Origin: Pseudomonas taiwanensis DSM 21245
GTDB taxonomy: Bacteria; Pseudomonadota; Gammaproteobacteria; Pseudomonadales; Pseudomonadaceae
Assembly (NCBI RefSeq): GCF_000425785.1
Contig: NZ_AUEC01000015.1
Location: 110,760 to 174,759 of the forward strand
Direction of reading: 5' to 3'
Length of the DNA: 64,000 nucleotides
Shown here: positions 9,553-18,944 of the stretch, piece by piece
How the letters are laid out: each line of letters opens with the position of its first letter
Numbering within the stretch: the first letter of the stretch is position 1
Program-made: the position numbers and the translations under genes
Notes under the pieces: model-generated
Database searches by the model: none
What the model was told of the DNA's origin: nothing
The model's input: only the letters and a program-made list of their open reading frames with translations

Positions 9553-10055
9553 GGCTGTTCACCCGCTTGGACTACCGCTGGTACGCCGTTGTGAATACCG
9601 GTCTTGTCCAGGTACAGGTTGACGACCGTCCGCTCACCGGCCCGAACCGGCTGCACCCGGCGCCACTCGGCTTGCTCCAGGTCGCGATAGGCGGCCAGCA
9701 CGCCGACGAAGCGGCTGCCTGGGTCGATGCTCAGGTTCAGACTCAGGGTTTCGCCTGGGCGCAGTTCGTGCTCTTCGCTGGCAACCATGTCCAGGTCGAG
9801 GGCTTCTTTCGGGCGCTGGTAGAGCGTGAAGAAGTCGGTGCTTTCGAACGCGACCGGGTGCTTGAGCTCGAACAGACGTACCACTACCGGCGACGGCCGG
9901 CCGTTGATGTCGAGGTTGAGCGCGTCGGTGGCGGTCAGTGTCAGGTCGAGCTTGGTCATGTGCGAATACGGCGACAGCGCGGCACAGCCGGTCAACCAGG
10001 TCGCGGCAACCAAAGCCCACGCTGCCCCGAAGCATTTGCGGGTGATAGGTTTCAT
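9549..10055 (-). CDS. tssJ: T6SS outer-membrane lipoprotein TssJ
   Basis: The 168-residue product begins with a lipoprotein signal peptide ending in the lipobox LTGC (Cys at about residue 24), then the two-sheet TssJ domain. It is the outer-membrane anchor of the membrane complex and binds the periplasmic part of TssM. It starts 4 nt after the fha stop. Confidence 0.93.
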   Translation of the reverse strand: MKPITRKCFGAAWALVAATWLTGCAALSPYSHMTKLDLTLTATDALNLDINGRPSPVVVRLFELKHPVAFESTDFFTLYQRPKEALDLDMVASEEHELRPGETLSLNLSIDPGSRFVGVLAAYRDLEQAEWRRVQPVRAGERTVVNLYLDKTGIHNGVPAVVQAGEQP

Positions 10056-10059
10056 GCAG

Positions 10060-11241
10060 TCATCCTCGCGGATCGTGGTGAAGGGAAGCGATCAGGCGCA
10101 CCTGCTCTTCGTAGGTTTGGGCGAAGTCCTTGGCCAGCAGGCGCTCGCTCCAGTCGGCATCGGCACTGAGTGCTTCGTGGTAGCGCACGTATTGCTTCCA
10201 GCGGCTACCGAACCACGGCTTGCGACCCAGGCGTTCGAACTGCAACGCCAACTGACTGGGGGCAAAGTGTTCGAGGGTGCTACGCAAGGCGCTGCGACTG
10301 GCACCAAGCAAAGCCACCTGGTGTGCCTGCAAGTCACGGAAGGCCTGGGCCACGGCCTGCTCGGCCGACAACTGTCCGGGCCGGCGCGGCTTGAGCAACT
10401 CGCCCAGGGCCTGGTCGGCTTCCAGCGGCGCCTTGATCGGGTTCCGGCTGGCGCCTTGCGGGGTGGTGAGCGACAGGCGCAACTCGTTCTTGAGCTCGCT
10501 ACGGGTGCGCAAGCTTTGCTGCAAGGCACCGATACTGTGGCGCAGCAAACCGGCTGCCTGCACCGCGAGGTCTTCGCGAGCTTGATCGTCGAGACCGGCG
10601 AGGTCGACGCCCAGCGCTGCGCCGAAGCGCTCCCAGAATGCTTCACTTCGCCGTTCGCGCGGGGCCGGTTGCGGGGCAGGCTCGGTAACCGGGGCTGGCA
10701 CCAACGTCGGCACGATGATGTTTTCGCGGTCGATCTGGGCGTAGTCGGCACGCTGCTTGGCCGGGGTGTCGGGCAAGGTCATGGCGGCCAGTTCATCCAT
10801 CGGTGCAAGGCGCGCCTCTTCGTTGTCCAGGGCGGACAGCGGGTCAAGCGCGAGGAAGGCATCATCGGGGATGATGTCCGATCCCGGTATGCCGAGCCCT
10901 ACATCCAAGGCACGATCCGTTTCGATCAAGCGGGCGCGCACCTCGATGTCGCCCATCTGGTACACCGCCCCCTGCTCGATACGGTAGGCCTCGCCCTTGC
11001 GCAGTTGCGCACCGCTGCTGGCCAGGCGAATGCCATTGCTGCTCTGGTCGGTGAGGTAGAAGGCGCCCTCGCGATAGGTGACCTCGGCATGGTGGCTGGA
11101 CAAGTGGCGCTTTTCGTCCTCGATGCACCAGTGGCAGTCCTTGGCGCGTCCAATGTGGCCGCCACTGCGGCCAAACGACTTGCTGGGCGAGTCGGTGCGG
11201 GTGTGCTGGCGTCTGTCCACCAGCTCGAAAACCAGTTCCAT
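10060..11241 (-). CDS. fha2: FHA-domain T6SS protein (Fha2/TagH, ImpI family)
   Basis: The 393-residue protein carries an N-terminal forkhead-associated domain (about residues 1-95) with the signatures FGRSGGHIGR, HLSSHHAEV and DQSSNGI, which bind phosphothreonine. The middle is acidic and Pro-rich. The C-terminal ~200 residues form the T6SS FHA C-terminal domain. It is the probable target of the kinase/phosphatase pair at the end of the operon. It sits between orfX and tssJ, as in the HSI-II order. Confidence 0.93.
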   Translation of the reverse strand: MELVFELVDRRQHTRTDSPSKSFGRSGGHIGRAKDCHWCIEDEKRHLSSHHAEVTYREGAFYLTDQSSNGIRLASSGAQLRKGEAYRIEQGAVYQMGDIEVRARLIETDRALDVGLGIPGSDIIPDDAFLALDPLSALDNEEARLAPMDELAAMTLPDTPAKQRADYAQIDRENIIVPTLVPAPVTEPAPQPAPRERRSEAFWERFGAALGVDLAGLDDQAREDLAVQAAGLLRHSIGALQQSLRTRSELKNELRLSLTTPQGASRNPIKAPLEADQALGELLKPRRPGQLSAEQAVAQAFRDLQAHQVALLGASRSALRSTLEHFAPSQLALQFERLGRKPWFGSRWKQYVRYHEALSADADWSERLLAKDFAQTYEEQVRLIASLHHDPRG

Positions 11242-11259
11242 GGTCAGGGCTCCTTGGGC

Positions 11260-11400
11260 TCAGTTGCCACGATTGAGGGCCTGTGGGTCGCCCACTGGCC
11301 GGTAGCGGTCGTCATCGAACTTGTAGTTGCCGCTGCACCCGGCCAGGACCAGCACGGTTAACAGGGCCAGTAACGCAGCCCGCCAGATACCGATGAACAT
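11260..11400 (-). CDS. Small T6SS lipoprotein (orfX-type)
   Basis: From the ATG at 11400 the product is 46 residues. It has a compact lipoprotein signal peptide (MFIGIWRAALLALLTVLVLAGC, Cys at 22) and a polar tail of about 24 residues. A GGAG Shine-Dalgarno lies 8 nt upstream. A longer start at 11472 overlaps the sfa stop as ATGA and would give 70 residues with two hydrophobic stretches. I prefer the shorter form because its N-terminus is a textbook lipoprotein signal. The position between sfa and fha matches a small ORF at the same place in the P. aeruginosa HSI-II cluster. Its role is unknown. Confidence 0.65.
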   Translation of the reverse strand: MFIGIWRAALLALLTVLVLAGCSGNYKFDDDRYRPVGDPQALNRGN

Positions 11401-11468
11401 CGAAAACACTCCATGAGCTAAACAGGCAAGCACCAGCTGCGGCGCGCCTTGGATGTAAGAGAAAAGGT

Positions 11469-13007
11469 TCATGCCAGCCGGCCTGCGCCATCGCCGATCT
11501 GGATATTCAGGCGACCGAGTCGGTACAGCAGGGTGCGCCGCGGCAAGCCCAACTCGCGAGCGGCCATGGTCTGGTTGCCATCGTGCTTGCGCAGGCAGTC
11601 GAGCAGCAGATTGCGCTCGACCTGCTCGAGGCGTTCGCGCAGGTTCAGCTCGCCATCGCCCGCTGTGGATGCGGCGCCGTTCAGCGCAAAGTGCTCCGCC
11701 GCCAGCTCACGGCCCTCGCAGAGCACCACCGCGCGCTCCACCAGCCCCTTGAGCTCGCGAACGTTGCCAGGGAAGCCATAGCCTTCGAGGTGGTTCAGGG
11801 CGGCGTTGGACCAGATCACTGGGCTGCGCTGCAGGAACGCACAGGCCTTATCGGAAAAATGCCGTGCCAGGGCACTCACATCGCCGTCACGCTGGCGCAG
11901 TGGCGGCAAGTCGATCGGGAACTGGGCCAGGCGGTAATAGAGGTCTTCACGGAACTGACCGTCACGCACCATCTGCGCCAGGTCACGGTGCGTGGCAGCG
12001 ACGATGCGCACGTCGATCTTGTGCGTGCTGTTAGCCCCCAACGGGCGGATCTCACCCTCCTGCAGCACCCGCAGCAACTTGGCCTGCAACGCCAGCGGCA
12101 TGTCACCAATCTCGTCGAGCAACAGGGTGCCGCCGTCCGCGGCGTCGAACAGTCCCGGGCGGTCGCGGTCGGCCCCGGTGAAGGCGCCTTTGCGGTAACC
12201 GAACAGCTCGCTTTCCAGCAGGTGCTCGGGAAATGCCGCGCAGTTCTGCACCACGAATGGCCCCGAACGGCGAGGGCCGTAGTCGTGGATGGCCCGGGCC
12301 ACCAATTCCTTGCCGGTGCCCGTCTCACCGAGCACCAGCACGGTGTAAGGGCTGTGCAGCACCTTGCTGATCATCTGGCAGGTCTGACGCATGGCCGGGC
12401 TGTCACCGATCAGGCCGTAACTACCGACCTCGGCCGGCTTGGCGACACTGGCCGGCAGCTGCGGCTGGGGTTGACGCAAACGCCGCAGCAGATGCAACTG
12501 AGCCATGGCGAAAGCACCGAGGCGTCCCAGCGAGTCGGCAAAGCCGGCCAGCTCGATGCGCGCCCGGGCTACGCACAACAACACGCCAACCACCCGTTGC
12601 TGCGGGGTCACCAGGGGCACCGCCAGCAGCGCCTGCCATGGTGTTGCCTGAGCCGGCAGGAAACTGGTGTCGAACATGCTGGCGGACAGCTCGGCGATGC
12701 TCACCATGCGGTTCTGACACAAGGCGAACTGCATCAACTGCTCGCCATTGTAGTCGGCCGGCAGGCTGGCACAGTCCCGCGCCTGCAACTGCCCATCGAG
12801 GCAGGCGACCTCAAGCCCCAGCCGCGTGTGGGTCGAGTCGAGCAAGTACACCTGCACCAGCGCGCAGCCACTGAGCCCGGCCACCGCCTGGACCAGTGCC
12901 TGCATCAGGCCCTGCTCGTCAGCGGCGCAGGCCAGCTCGGTGAAGGTCCCCATCAAGGTCTCGGCATAGGCCAGAGGCTGCGGCACATGCGTGAACATCA
13001 CTCCCAC
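11469..13007 (-). CDS. sfa2: Sigma-54-dependent transcriptional activator of T6SS (Sfa)
   Basis: The 512-residue enhancer-binding protein has a GAF-like sensory region (about 20-175), an AAA+ domain with Walker A GETGTGKE at 227-234, the sigma-54 contact loop GAFTGA at 274-279 and Walker B LLLDEIGD ending near 302, and a Fis-type HTH at the C-terminus (NQTMAARELGLPRRTLLYRL). All residues needed for sigma-54 activation are present. It lies inside the T6SS operon just after clpV. I saw no clear -24/-12 promoter upstream of tssA, so its target may be hcp/vgrG genes elsewhere, as reported for T6SS sigma-54 activators in other bacteria. Confidence 0.93.
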   Translation of the reverse strand: MGVMFTHVPQPLAYAETLMGTFTELACAADEQGLMQALVQAVAGLSGCALVQVYLLDSTHTRLGLEVACLDGQLQARDCASLPADYNGEQLMQFALCQNRMVSIAELSASMFDTSFLPAQATPWQALLAVPLVTPQQRVVGVLLCVARARIELAGFADSLGRLGAFAMAQLHLLRRLRQPQPQLPASVAKPAEVGSYGLIGDSPAMRQTCQMISKVLHSPYTVLVLGETGTGKELVARAIHDYGPRRSGPFVVQNCAAFPEHLLESELFGYRKGAFTGADRDRPGLFDAADGGTLLLDEIGDMPLALQAKLLRVLQEGEIRPLGANSTHKIDVRIVAATHRDLAQMVRDGQFREDLYYRLAQFPIDLPPLRQRDGDVSALARHFSDKACAFLQRSPVIWSNAALNHLEGYGFPGNVRELKGLVERAVVLCEGRELAAEHFALNGAASTAGDGELNLRERLEQVERNLLLDCLRKHDGNQTMAARELGLPRRTLLYRLGRLNIQIGDGAGRLA

Positions 13008-13008
13008 C

Positions 13009-15621
13009 TCAGGCGAACTCGCAGATCACGCCCGCAGCCGGGTCCAAGGTCGCATGCACACGGCTGATGTCCTCGCCGCTGGCCATGGCATCGAGCAGGC
13101 GATCAGCCACTTTTGGCAGCACGTGCGAATCGAGCAGGTGGTCGATCAGGCGGGCGCCACTCTCGCTCTGGCTGCAGCGCTCGGCCAGGTGGTCGACCAG
13201 CGGCTGGCAATAGCTGAACGCCAGTTGCCGACGCTGCAGTCGCTCGCCCAGGCGGGCAAGCTTGATCTCGATGAGTTCGCGCAGCACCGGGCCACCGACC
13301 GGGTAGTACGGCACCACGCGCATGCGCGCCAGCAGGGCCGGCTTGAAGTGGCGGCTGAGCACAGGGCGGATATGGCTTTCAAGCTGCTCGGCGTCCGGGC
13401 GCTTGCCGTTCTCGCAGAGGGCGCTGATCTGATCGCTGGCCAGATTCGAGGTCATCAGGATCAGGGTGTTGCGAAAATCGATCTGTCGCCCTTCGCCATC
13501 GTTGGCCACGCCTTTGTCGAAGATCTGATAGAACAGGTTGAGCACGTCGGGGTCGGCTTTTTCCACCTCATCGAGCAACACCACCGAGTATGGTTTCTGG
13601 CGCACGGCTTCGGTCAACATGCCGCCTTCGCCATAACCCACATATCCAGGTGGCGCACCGATCAGGCGCGAAACAGTGTGTTTTTCCTGGAACTCGGACA
13701 TGTTGATGGTAGTGATGAAGCGATCACCACCGTACAGCAGGTCGGCCAGGGCCAGCGCCGTTTCTGTCTTGCCCACGCCACTTGGGCCAACCAGCAGGAA
13801 CACCCCCACCGGTGCATCGGGCTTGTTCAGACCTGCGGCGGTGGCCCGCATGGCACGGTCAAGGGCATGCACGGCCTGCTCCTGGCCACGGATGCGCGCA
13901 CGCAGGTCGTCGGCGAAGCTGACCACTTTGGCGTTATGCTCGCGTGCCAGCTGGGTCAACGGCACGCCCGTCCAGGCGCTAATCACTTCGGCCACCAGCC
14001 GTGGACAGACCTCGGCACTGACCAGGCGCTCTTGCGCCTGGGCATCGAGCAAGGCCTGGTGCGTCTCGGCAAGGCGCTGCTGCAGCTGCTCGCGGGTCTC
14101 GACCAGGGTGCCCTCCTCGTCCGCCTCGGCCACCGGCGCCACGGCAGCGCTGGCAACTTGCTGACGCAATGCCAGCACTTGCTCGGCCAGCTCACGCTGG
14201 CGCGCCCAGCGCACGCTCAGGTGTCGCTCTTGCTCGGTCGCCTCGGCCAGGCGCTGCTGCAAGCCTTCGAACGCTTCCTGGTCGATCTGCAGCCCTGCCT
14301 CAGCATCACGGCTGATGGCATTGCGTTGGCGCTCGCCTTCGGCCAGCTCGGCGCGCAAGCGCTCCAGGCTGTCGGGCGGCGCCGCCAGGCTGATGCGCAC
14401 GCGGGCACAAGCGGTGTCGAGCACATCGACCGCCTTGTCCGGCAGTTGTCGACCGGTAAGGTAGCGCGCCGACAACTCGGCAGCGGTCACCACGGCGTCG
14501 TCGCGCAGGTAGATGCCGTGGCTTTTTTCGTACAACTGCGCCAGGCCACGCAGGATGGTCACCGCTTCAACCACGGTCGGCTCATGCAGTTGCACCGGCT
14601 GGAAGCGACGGGCCAGTGCCGGGTCCTTCTCGAAGTATTTCTTGTATTCGGCCCAGGTGGTGGCGGCGATGGTGCGCAGTTCGCCGCGTGCCAACGCGGG
14701 CTTGAGCAGGTTGGCGGCATCGGAGCCACCCGCGTTGCCACCGGCACCGATCAGGGTGTGTGCTTCGTCGATGAACAGGATGATTGGCCGGGGCGAGGCC
14801 TTGACCTCGTCGATCACGCCCTTGAGGCGCCGCTCGAACTCGCCTTTGACGCTGGCGCCAGCCTGCAACAGGCCCATGTCCAGCGCCAGTAGGTCGACGC
14901 CCTGCAAGGCAGGCGGCACCTGGCCTGCGACGATACGCGCCGCCAGCCCTTCGACCACGGCGGTCTTGCCGACACCGGCCTCGCCCACCACGATGGGGTT
15001 GTTCTTGCGTCGACGAGCGAGGATATCGATCATCTGGCGGATCGAACCGTCGCGGCACAGCACCGGGTCGAGCTTGCCGGCACGGGCCTGCTCGGTAAGG
15101 TTGTGGGTGAAACGCTGCAGCATCGACTCGCCCTGAGGCTGGCCAGCGGCCTTGGGCGCAGCGGGCTGCTGGGCCAGCGCATAGCCCTTTAGGCGTTCGA
15201 TATCCAGGCGGCCTAGGAGCTTCTGGTAACGGCTGCCGGCATAGCGCAGCGGGTTGCGCAACAGTGCCAGGATCAAGGCAGCCTGGTCGACCTGGGCCTG
15301 GCTCAGTTCAAGGTTGGACACCAGCAGCGCATCCTGCAACCACTGCACCAGTTCCGGGGAGAACACGGGGTTGCGGGTGGCACTGTGCTCGACCGCCGTA
15401 TGCAGCGCGGCGCGGAATTCGCCGAAATCGACCTCGGCGTCTTGCAGCGCTCGCTGCAACAGACTGCCTTCACGTTCGAACAAGCCGAGCAGCAGGTCTT
15501 CGACGAGGATCTTGCTGCCGCTGCGAGCGACGCAGCGCTCGGCGCAGCGCTCCAGGTCACGGCGGCTGTCGGCATCCAGGGCTTGTACGAGTTGTTGCAG
15601 GTCTACGTTGATCATGGTCAT
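13009..15621 (-). CDS. clpV: T6SS sheath-recycling ATPase ClpV (TssH)
   Basis: The 870-residue Clp/HSP100 ATPase has an N-terminal double Clp repeat region (about 1-150), a first AAA+ domain with GEAGVGKT at 213-220, a coiled-coil middle region (about 400-530) and a second AAA+ domain with GPSGVGKT near 611-618. Both Walker motifs are intact. ClpV disassembles contracted TssB/TssC sheaths for reuse. There are two adjacent possible starts (M1 and M3); the first is used here. It starts 6 nt after the tssG stop. Confidence 0.96.
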   Translation of the reverse strand: MTMINVDLQQLVQALDADSRRDLERCAERCVARSGSKILVEDLLLGLFEREGSLLQRALQDAEVDFGEFRAALHTAVEHSATRNPVFSPELVQWLQDALLVSNLELSQAQVDQAALILALLRNPLRYAGSRYQKLLGRLDIERLKGYALAQQPAAPKAAGQPQGESMLQRFTHNLTEQARAGKLDPVLCRDGSIRQMIDILARRRKNNPIVVGEAGVGKTAVVEGLAARIVAGQVPPALQGVDLLALDMGLLQAGASVKGEFERRLKGVIDEVKASPRPIILFIDEAHTLIGAGGNAGGSDAANLLKPALARGELRTIAATTWAEYKKYFEKDPALARRFQPVQLHEPTVVEAVTILRGLAQLYEKSHGIYLRDDAVVTAAELSARYLTGRQLPDKAVDVLDTACARVRISLAAPPDSLERLRAELAEGERQRNAISRDAEAGLQIDQEAFEGLQQRLAEATEQERHLSVRWARQRELAEQVLALRQQVASAAVAPVAEADEEGTLVETREQLQQRLAETHQALLDAQAQERLVSAEVCPRLVAEVISAWTGVPLTQLAREHNAKVVSFADDLRARIRGQEQAVHALDRAMRATAAGLNKPDAPVGVFLLVGPSGVGKTETALALADLLYGGDRFITTINMSEFQEKHTVSRLIGAPPGYVGYGEGGMLTEAVRQKPYSVVLLDEVEKADPDVLNLFYQIFDKGVANDGEGRQIDFRNTLILMTSNLASDQISALCENGKRPDAEQLESHIRPVLSRHFKPALLARMRVVPYYPVGGPVLRELIEIKLARLGERLQRRQLAFSYCQPLVDHLAERCSQSESGARLIDHLLDSHVLPKVADRLLDAMASGEDISRVHATLDPAAGVICEFA

Positions 15622-15627
15622 TGGTCC

Positions 15628-16635
15628 TTAATGAATTTTGCTTCCCAAAGTCACCACGCCATCGGCGCGCTCGCGCCCCAACCAGCTGGTCCAGCCCAAG
15701 TGGCAGACGTTCTGCTCGCCAATGCGTAGCTCGCGAATTTCCTCGCGGCGCAGCTCCAGGCGGATGTCGTAATCAAGGGGGTCGCGCAGCGTGAAACGCA
15801 CCAACGCACACAGCGGCTGATAGCCGAGGCCGATGGGCAGGAATTCGTGAAAGCGCTGCCAGTCCAACTGGGTGATGTGAATACGGAACTTGCCACTGCG
15901 ATCGCGCACCCGCTCGCCCAGTACCGCGTCTTCACCGAGCAGGCTGTTCGCCAGGCCAAGGCGGTTGCACTGTTCCTCGAGAATCTCCACGCGTCGTTCC
16001 AGGCATTGCTCGATGACCAGGTCGGCGTGCTTGAAGTAATAGCGCAGCACCGCCTCGATCAGGGCGGCCGAATGCGCACGCAGGCTCAGCACGCCCAGGT
16101 ACGGCAGTAGGCGCTTCCAGTTCAGTTCCTTGGCCCTGCGGATCTCCTCACCGCCCAGGCCGATCAAGGCGAACAGGTGCGATGAGAAGCCATCCAGCGC
16201 CCCGCTCTTGAAGCTGGCGCGGTAGCGGTACTTTTGCCAGATCGGCAGGAGCAAGCGTTGCAGCCGGTGGTGGAACAGGTCGAGAAACTGGCGCGTGGGG
16301 TTGCCATCTTCACTGTCACCCAACGCCTGTTCGCCATAGAACGCGGGCAGCGGCGAGCTGGAACCGATCAGGCTCACCAGGTTGAATCGAAGACGCGCAC
16401 GCAACTGGCCGTGCTCGCGGAAGAACTCGACGCGGTCGACATCGCTGCGCGGAAAGCCCAGGCTCGGGTTGGCCTCGAACTCGAGCAGGTCATACAGCTC
16501 GTCGTCCTCCAGGTACGGGTAATGCTCGTGCAACTGCTCGGTGACCAGCAGAACCGCCTGGAACAGCGAGTATTCACGGATGCTCCGGCTCAGCCGGCTC
16601 AAAGCAGGGGCTGCAGGCCCATACGTGGTGTCCAT
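15628..16635 (-). CDS. tssG: T6SS baseplate protein TssG
   Basis: The 335-residue protein matches the TssG (ImpH/VasB) family: the N-terminal LFQAVLLVTEQ, the YYGEQALGD-like segment and the C-terminal HLGWTSWLG motif are all recognisable. It pairs with TssF in the baseplate wedge. It overlaps the end of tssF by 37 nt, a common arrangement for tssF/tssG, which makes coupled synthesis likely. Confidence 0.95.
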   Translation of the reverse strand: MDTTYGPAAPALSRLSRSIREYSLFQAVLLVTEQLHEHYPYLEDDELYDLLEFEANPSLGFPRSDVDRVEFFREHGQLRARLRFNLVSLIGSSSPLPAFYGEQALGDSEDGNPTRQFLDLFHHRLQRLLLPIWQKYRYRASFKSGALDGFSSHLFALIGLGGEEIRRAKELNWKRLLPYLGVLSLRAHSAALIEAVLRYYFKHADLVIEQCLERRVEILEEQCNRLGLANSLLGEDAVLGERVRDRSGKFRIHITQLDWQRFHEFLPIGLGYQPLCALVRFTLRDPLDYDIRLELRREEIRELRIGEQNVCHLGWTSWLGRERADGVVTLGSKIH

Positions 16636-18386
16636 TGGTACACCTCCCCTTGTGTGCTTTTCACCCGCAGCTCGTGGTACGAGTTGAGGCTGGCGTAGAG
16701 TGCGAAGAACTCGTTGAGCACCGAGGCGAAGACGAACAGGTCGCCTTCACCGATGTAACCCTCGGGATCGATCGTCAGTTCGGTGCGCAGGCCGCGTAGC
16801 GGCAGGCCACGGTGCAAGCGGTCGACATGCTGGTGGCGGATCGACTTGAGCCCACCGAGCAGGCGTCGGCTGACCTTCTCCGCGTGCTGGTCGTAGTAGC
16901 GCGGCAGGTCATAGGTTTCGAGAATGACCTTCAGCGCGTCCACATCGGCCAGCGACAGGTAGTTCAGCGACATGTTGCTGATCAGCTTCCAAAGAAAATC
17001 GCGATTGAGCGGCGGTGCATAACTGGAGGTGACCGCAGTGATGTTGCGGAAGGTCAGGAACTCGGGGGTCTGCTCGCTCAGCATGCAGATGTCACCGAGT
17101 TTGAGCCGCCGCGGCAGGTTCTGATTGGTGCACGTCAGCTCGATCGACAAGGTCTCGTGGAACTCGCCGCCATGCACACCGAAGCTCAGGTAGGTATCGA
17201 GGCCATCGTGCAGCAGCGAAGAGCGTTGGCGCAGGCTGTAGTGCGATCGGCTGTGCGGCACATCGAAGCTGGGGTCGTGCTCGAAGGACTCGAAGGGCAC
17301 GTATTCCTGGTAGCCCAGCCCTCCGGGGCTCCAGCCGGTGACACCATCGACCGAGAATACCCCGCAGTGCTCGGGGTCGAGCTCGGCAGGCAACAGCAGG
17401 TATTCGTCCTGCTTGCCGTCCAGGCGGATCGGCAAGGCGTCGTGCTTGAACAGGTTGACGATTGGCGTGCAGTACAGTTTCACATTGTCCAGGGTCGGGC
17501 GCAGGCGCTGGGCTTCGGCTTTGCGGATATCGAAACGCACCTCCACGCCGTGCACCTGCTTGAGGGTTTCCTCGGGCAGCCGCTGCAGAACGTCCAGGCC
17601 AGTGACATCGACGAACAGGAACTTGTCCTGGAAGGCGAAGTACTCCTGCAAGAAGCGATAGCCACGAAACGTGTTCAACGGGTAAGGAATCAGCGCCTCT
17701 TCCTCGGCGAACCCTACCGGATGAACCTTGGCATCCCGCGCCTTGAGGACCAGCGGATCGCCAGCATCGTTGAGCAACGGTTTGCCATTGCTGCATAGCG
17801 CTATGAGCTCGATGCCAGCCAGTCCGCGCAACAGGCTCAAGTAGAGCATCTGGCTGATGTAGCGCTCTCCGGCCAGGTGCAGGCGCAGGCGGCTGAGCTT
17901 GACGTCGCCGACATGGCCATCGCAGTTCATGTCCAGGCGCAGGCTGAGCAGCGCGCCCTGACCATTGAGCGAGTAATTGAGCGCGCTCAGTTTCAGCGGC
18001 AGGACCTCGGTGGGGTAACAGGTGCGAAAGCGGCAGCTGACCCCATCGATAGGCCGACCTTCCACTGGCGTGTCGCGCTCGACCAGCAGTGCCGGACCGG
18101 CCTGGCGCAGCGGGTCGAACTGCAGGATGCTGAAGGCTGGCAACGGACGCATGTAGTTGGGCCACAGCAGCAACATCAGTGAGTGAGTGAGCTCAGGCAG
18201 CTCGTCGTCGAGCTTCTGGCGTAAACGACCCGTGAGAAAGGCAAAGCCTTCGAGCAGCCGCTCGACATCGGGGTCGCGTCCGGCCTGGCCCAGGTACGGC
18301 GCCAACGCCGGGCTGCGCTCGGCGAAACGGCGACCTAGCTGGCGCAGGGCCGTCAGCTCGCTTTGGTAGTAATGATTGAAGGACAT
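16599..18386 (-). CDS. tssF: T6SS baseplate protein TssF
   Basis: The 595-residue protein matches TssF (ImpG/VasA). It starts with the diagnostic NHYYQSELTALRQLGRRFAE and contains RLLEGFAFLTGRLRQKLDDELPELT. It forms the baseplate wedge with TssG and TssE. It is separated from tssE by 128 nt, the largest gap inside the operon. That gap has no ORF and no clear terminator. Confidence 0.96.
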   Translation of the reverse strand: MSFNHYYQSELTALRQLGRRFAERSPALAPYLGQAGRDPDVERLLEGFAFLTGRLRQKLDDELPELTHSLMLLLWPNYMRPLPAFSILQFDPLRQAGPALLVERDTPVEGRPIDGVSCRFRTCYPTEVLPLKLSALNYSLNGQGALLSLRLDMNCDGHVGDVKLSRLRLHLAGERYISQMLYLSLLRGLAGIELIALCSNGKPLLNDAGDPLVLKARDAKVHPVGFAEEEALIPYPLNTFRGYRFLQEYFAFQDKFLFVDVTGLDVLQRLPEETLKQVHGVEVRFDIRKAEAQRLRPTLDNVKLYCTPIVNLFKHDALPIRLDGKQDEYLLLPAELDPEHCGVFSVDGVTGWSPGGLGYQEYVPFESFEHDPSFDVPHSRSHYSLRQRSSLLHDGLDTYLSFGVHGGEFHETLSIELTCTNQNLPRRLKLGDICMLSEQTPEFLTFRNITAVTSSYAPPLNRDFLWKLISNMSLNYLSLADVDALKVILETYDLPRYYDQHAEKVSRRLLGGLKSIRHQHVDRLHRGLPLRGLRTELTIDPEGYIGEGDLFVFASVLNEFFALYASLNSYHELRVKSTQGEVYQWTPRMGLQPLL

Positions 18387-18514
18387 CTGTCGTTTCGCCT
18401 GAATTCGGTCTGGGTACCACCGTGGCTGCCTGAGCAGTCCCTGGCAGACGGCGTGCGGCTAGCCGGTGGTGGTCAAAAAGTCACAGGGAGAGCCCAGTCA
18501 TGTGCAAGGCAACA

Positions 18515-18937
18515 TCACCAGTCTCCCTGACCTACGCTGACTTGCCCGCTGCCATCCAGGCGCGCGGCAAAACTGACCTGGCGCTTGATACCGTTCACCT
18601 CAAGCTGGCCTTCGATACTGAAAGCGAGCTTGAGCTGATCGTGATCACGCGGTCTTGAAATCACCCTGACATCCGACAAGCGCGGCTCGTAGGCCTCGAT
18701 GAAATGCTCGATGGCCTGGCGGGCCTGACTGAGCGCGTCGTGCAGGCTCAGGCGCATGTCGTTGAGATCGGGCAACCCGTAGTCGGCAAGCGTCTGCACG
18801 CTGCCGGCCCGGGTGCTGAGCATCTTCGCCAGATGAGCGGCGACGGACGCCATGGCAGCATCTTCACGCCGCCAGTTGGCACGCTTGCCGGCTTCGCCGC
18901 TCAAACGTTCGAACAGGCTTCCGTATCCGCTCGTCAT
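18515..18937 (-). CDS. tssE: T6SS baseplate protein TssE (gp25-like)
   Basis: The 140-residue protein has the gp25/lysozyme-like baseplate fold: an N-terminal LFERL segment, the central LADYGLPDL motif and the C-terminal FSIEGQLEVNG strand region typical of TssE. It nucleates sheath assembly at the baseplate. It starts 7 nt after the tssC stop. Confidence 0.93.
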   Translation of the reverse strand: MTSGYGSLFERLSGEAGKRANWRREDAAMASVAAHLAKMLSTRAGSVQTLADYGLPDLNDMRLSLHDALSQARQAIEHFIEAYEPRLSDVRVISRPRDHDQLKLAFSIEGQLEVNGIKRQVSFAARLDGSGQVSVGQGDW

Positions 18938-18944
18938 CGGCGTG

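Noticed and set aside
12991..14892. Long open frame of 633 codons antisense to clpV
   Set aside because: It lies wholly opposite a well-conserved gene. Long antisense frames are expected in high-GC Pseudomonas DNA, and the translation is Gln/His/Ala-rich with no domain.
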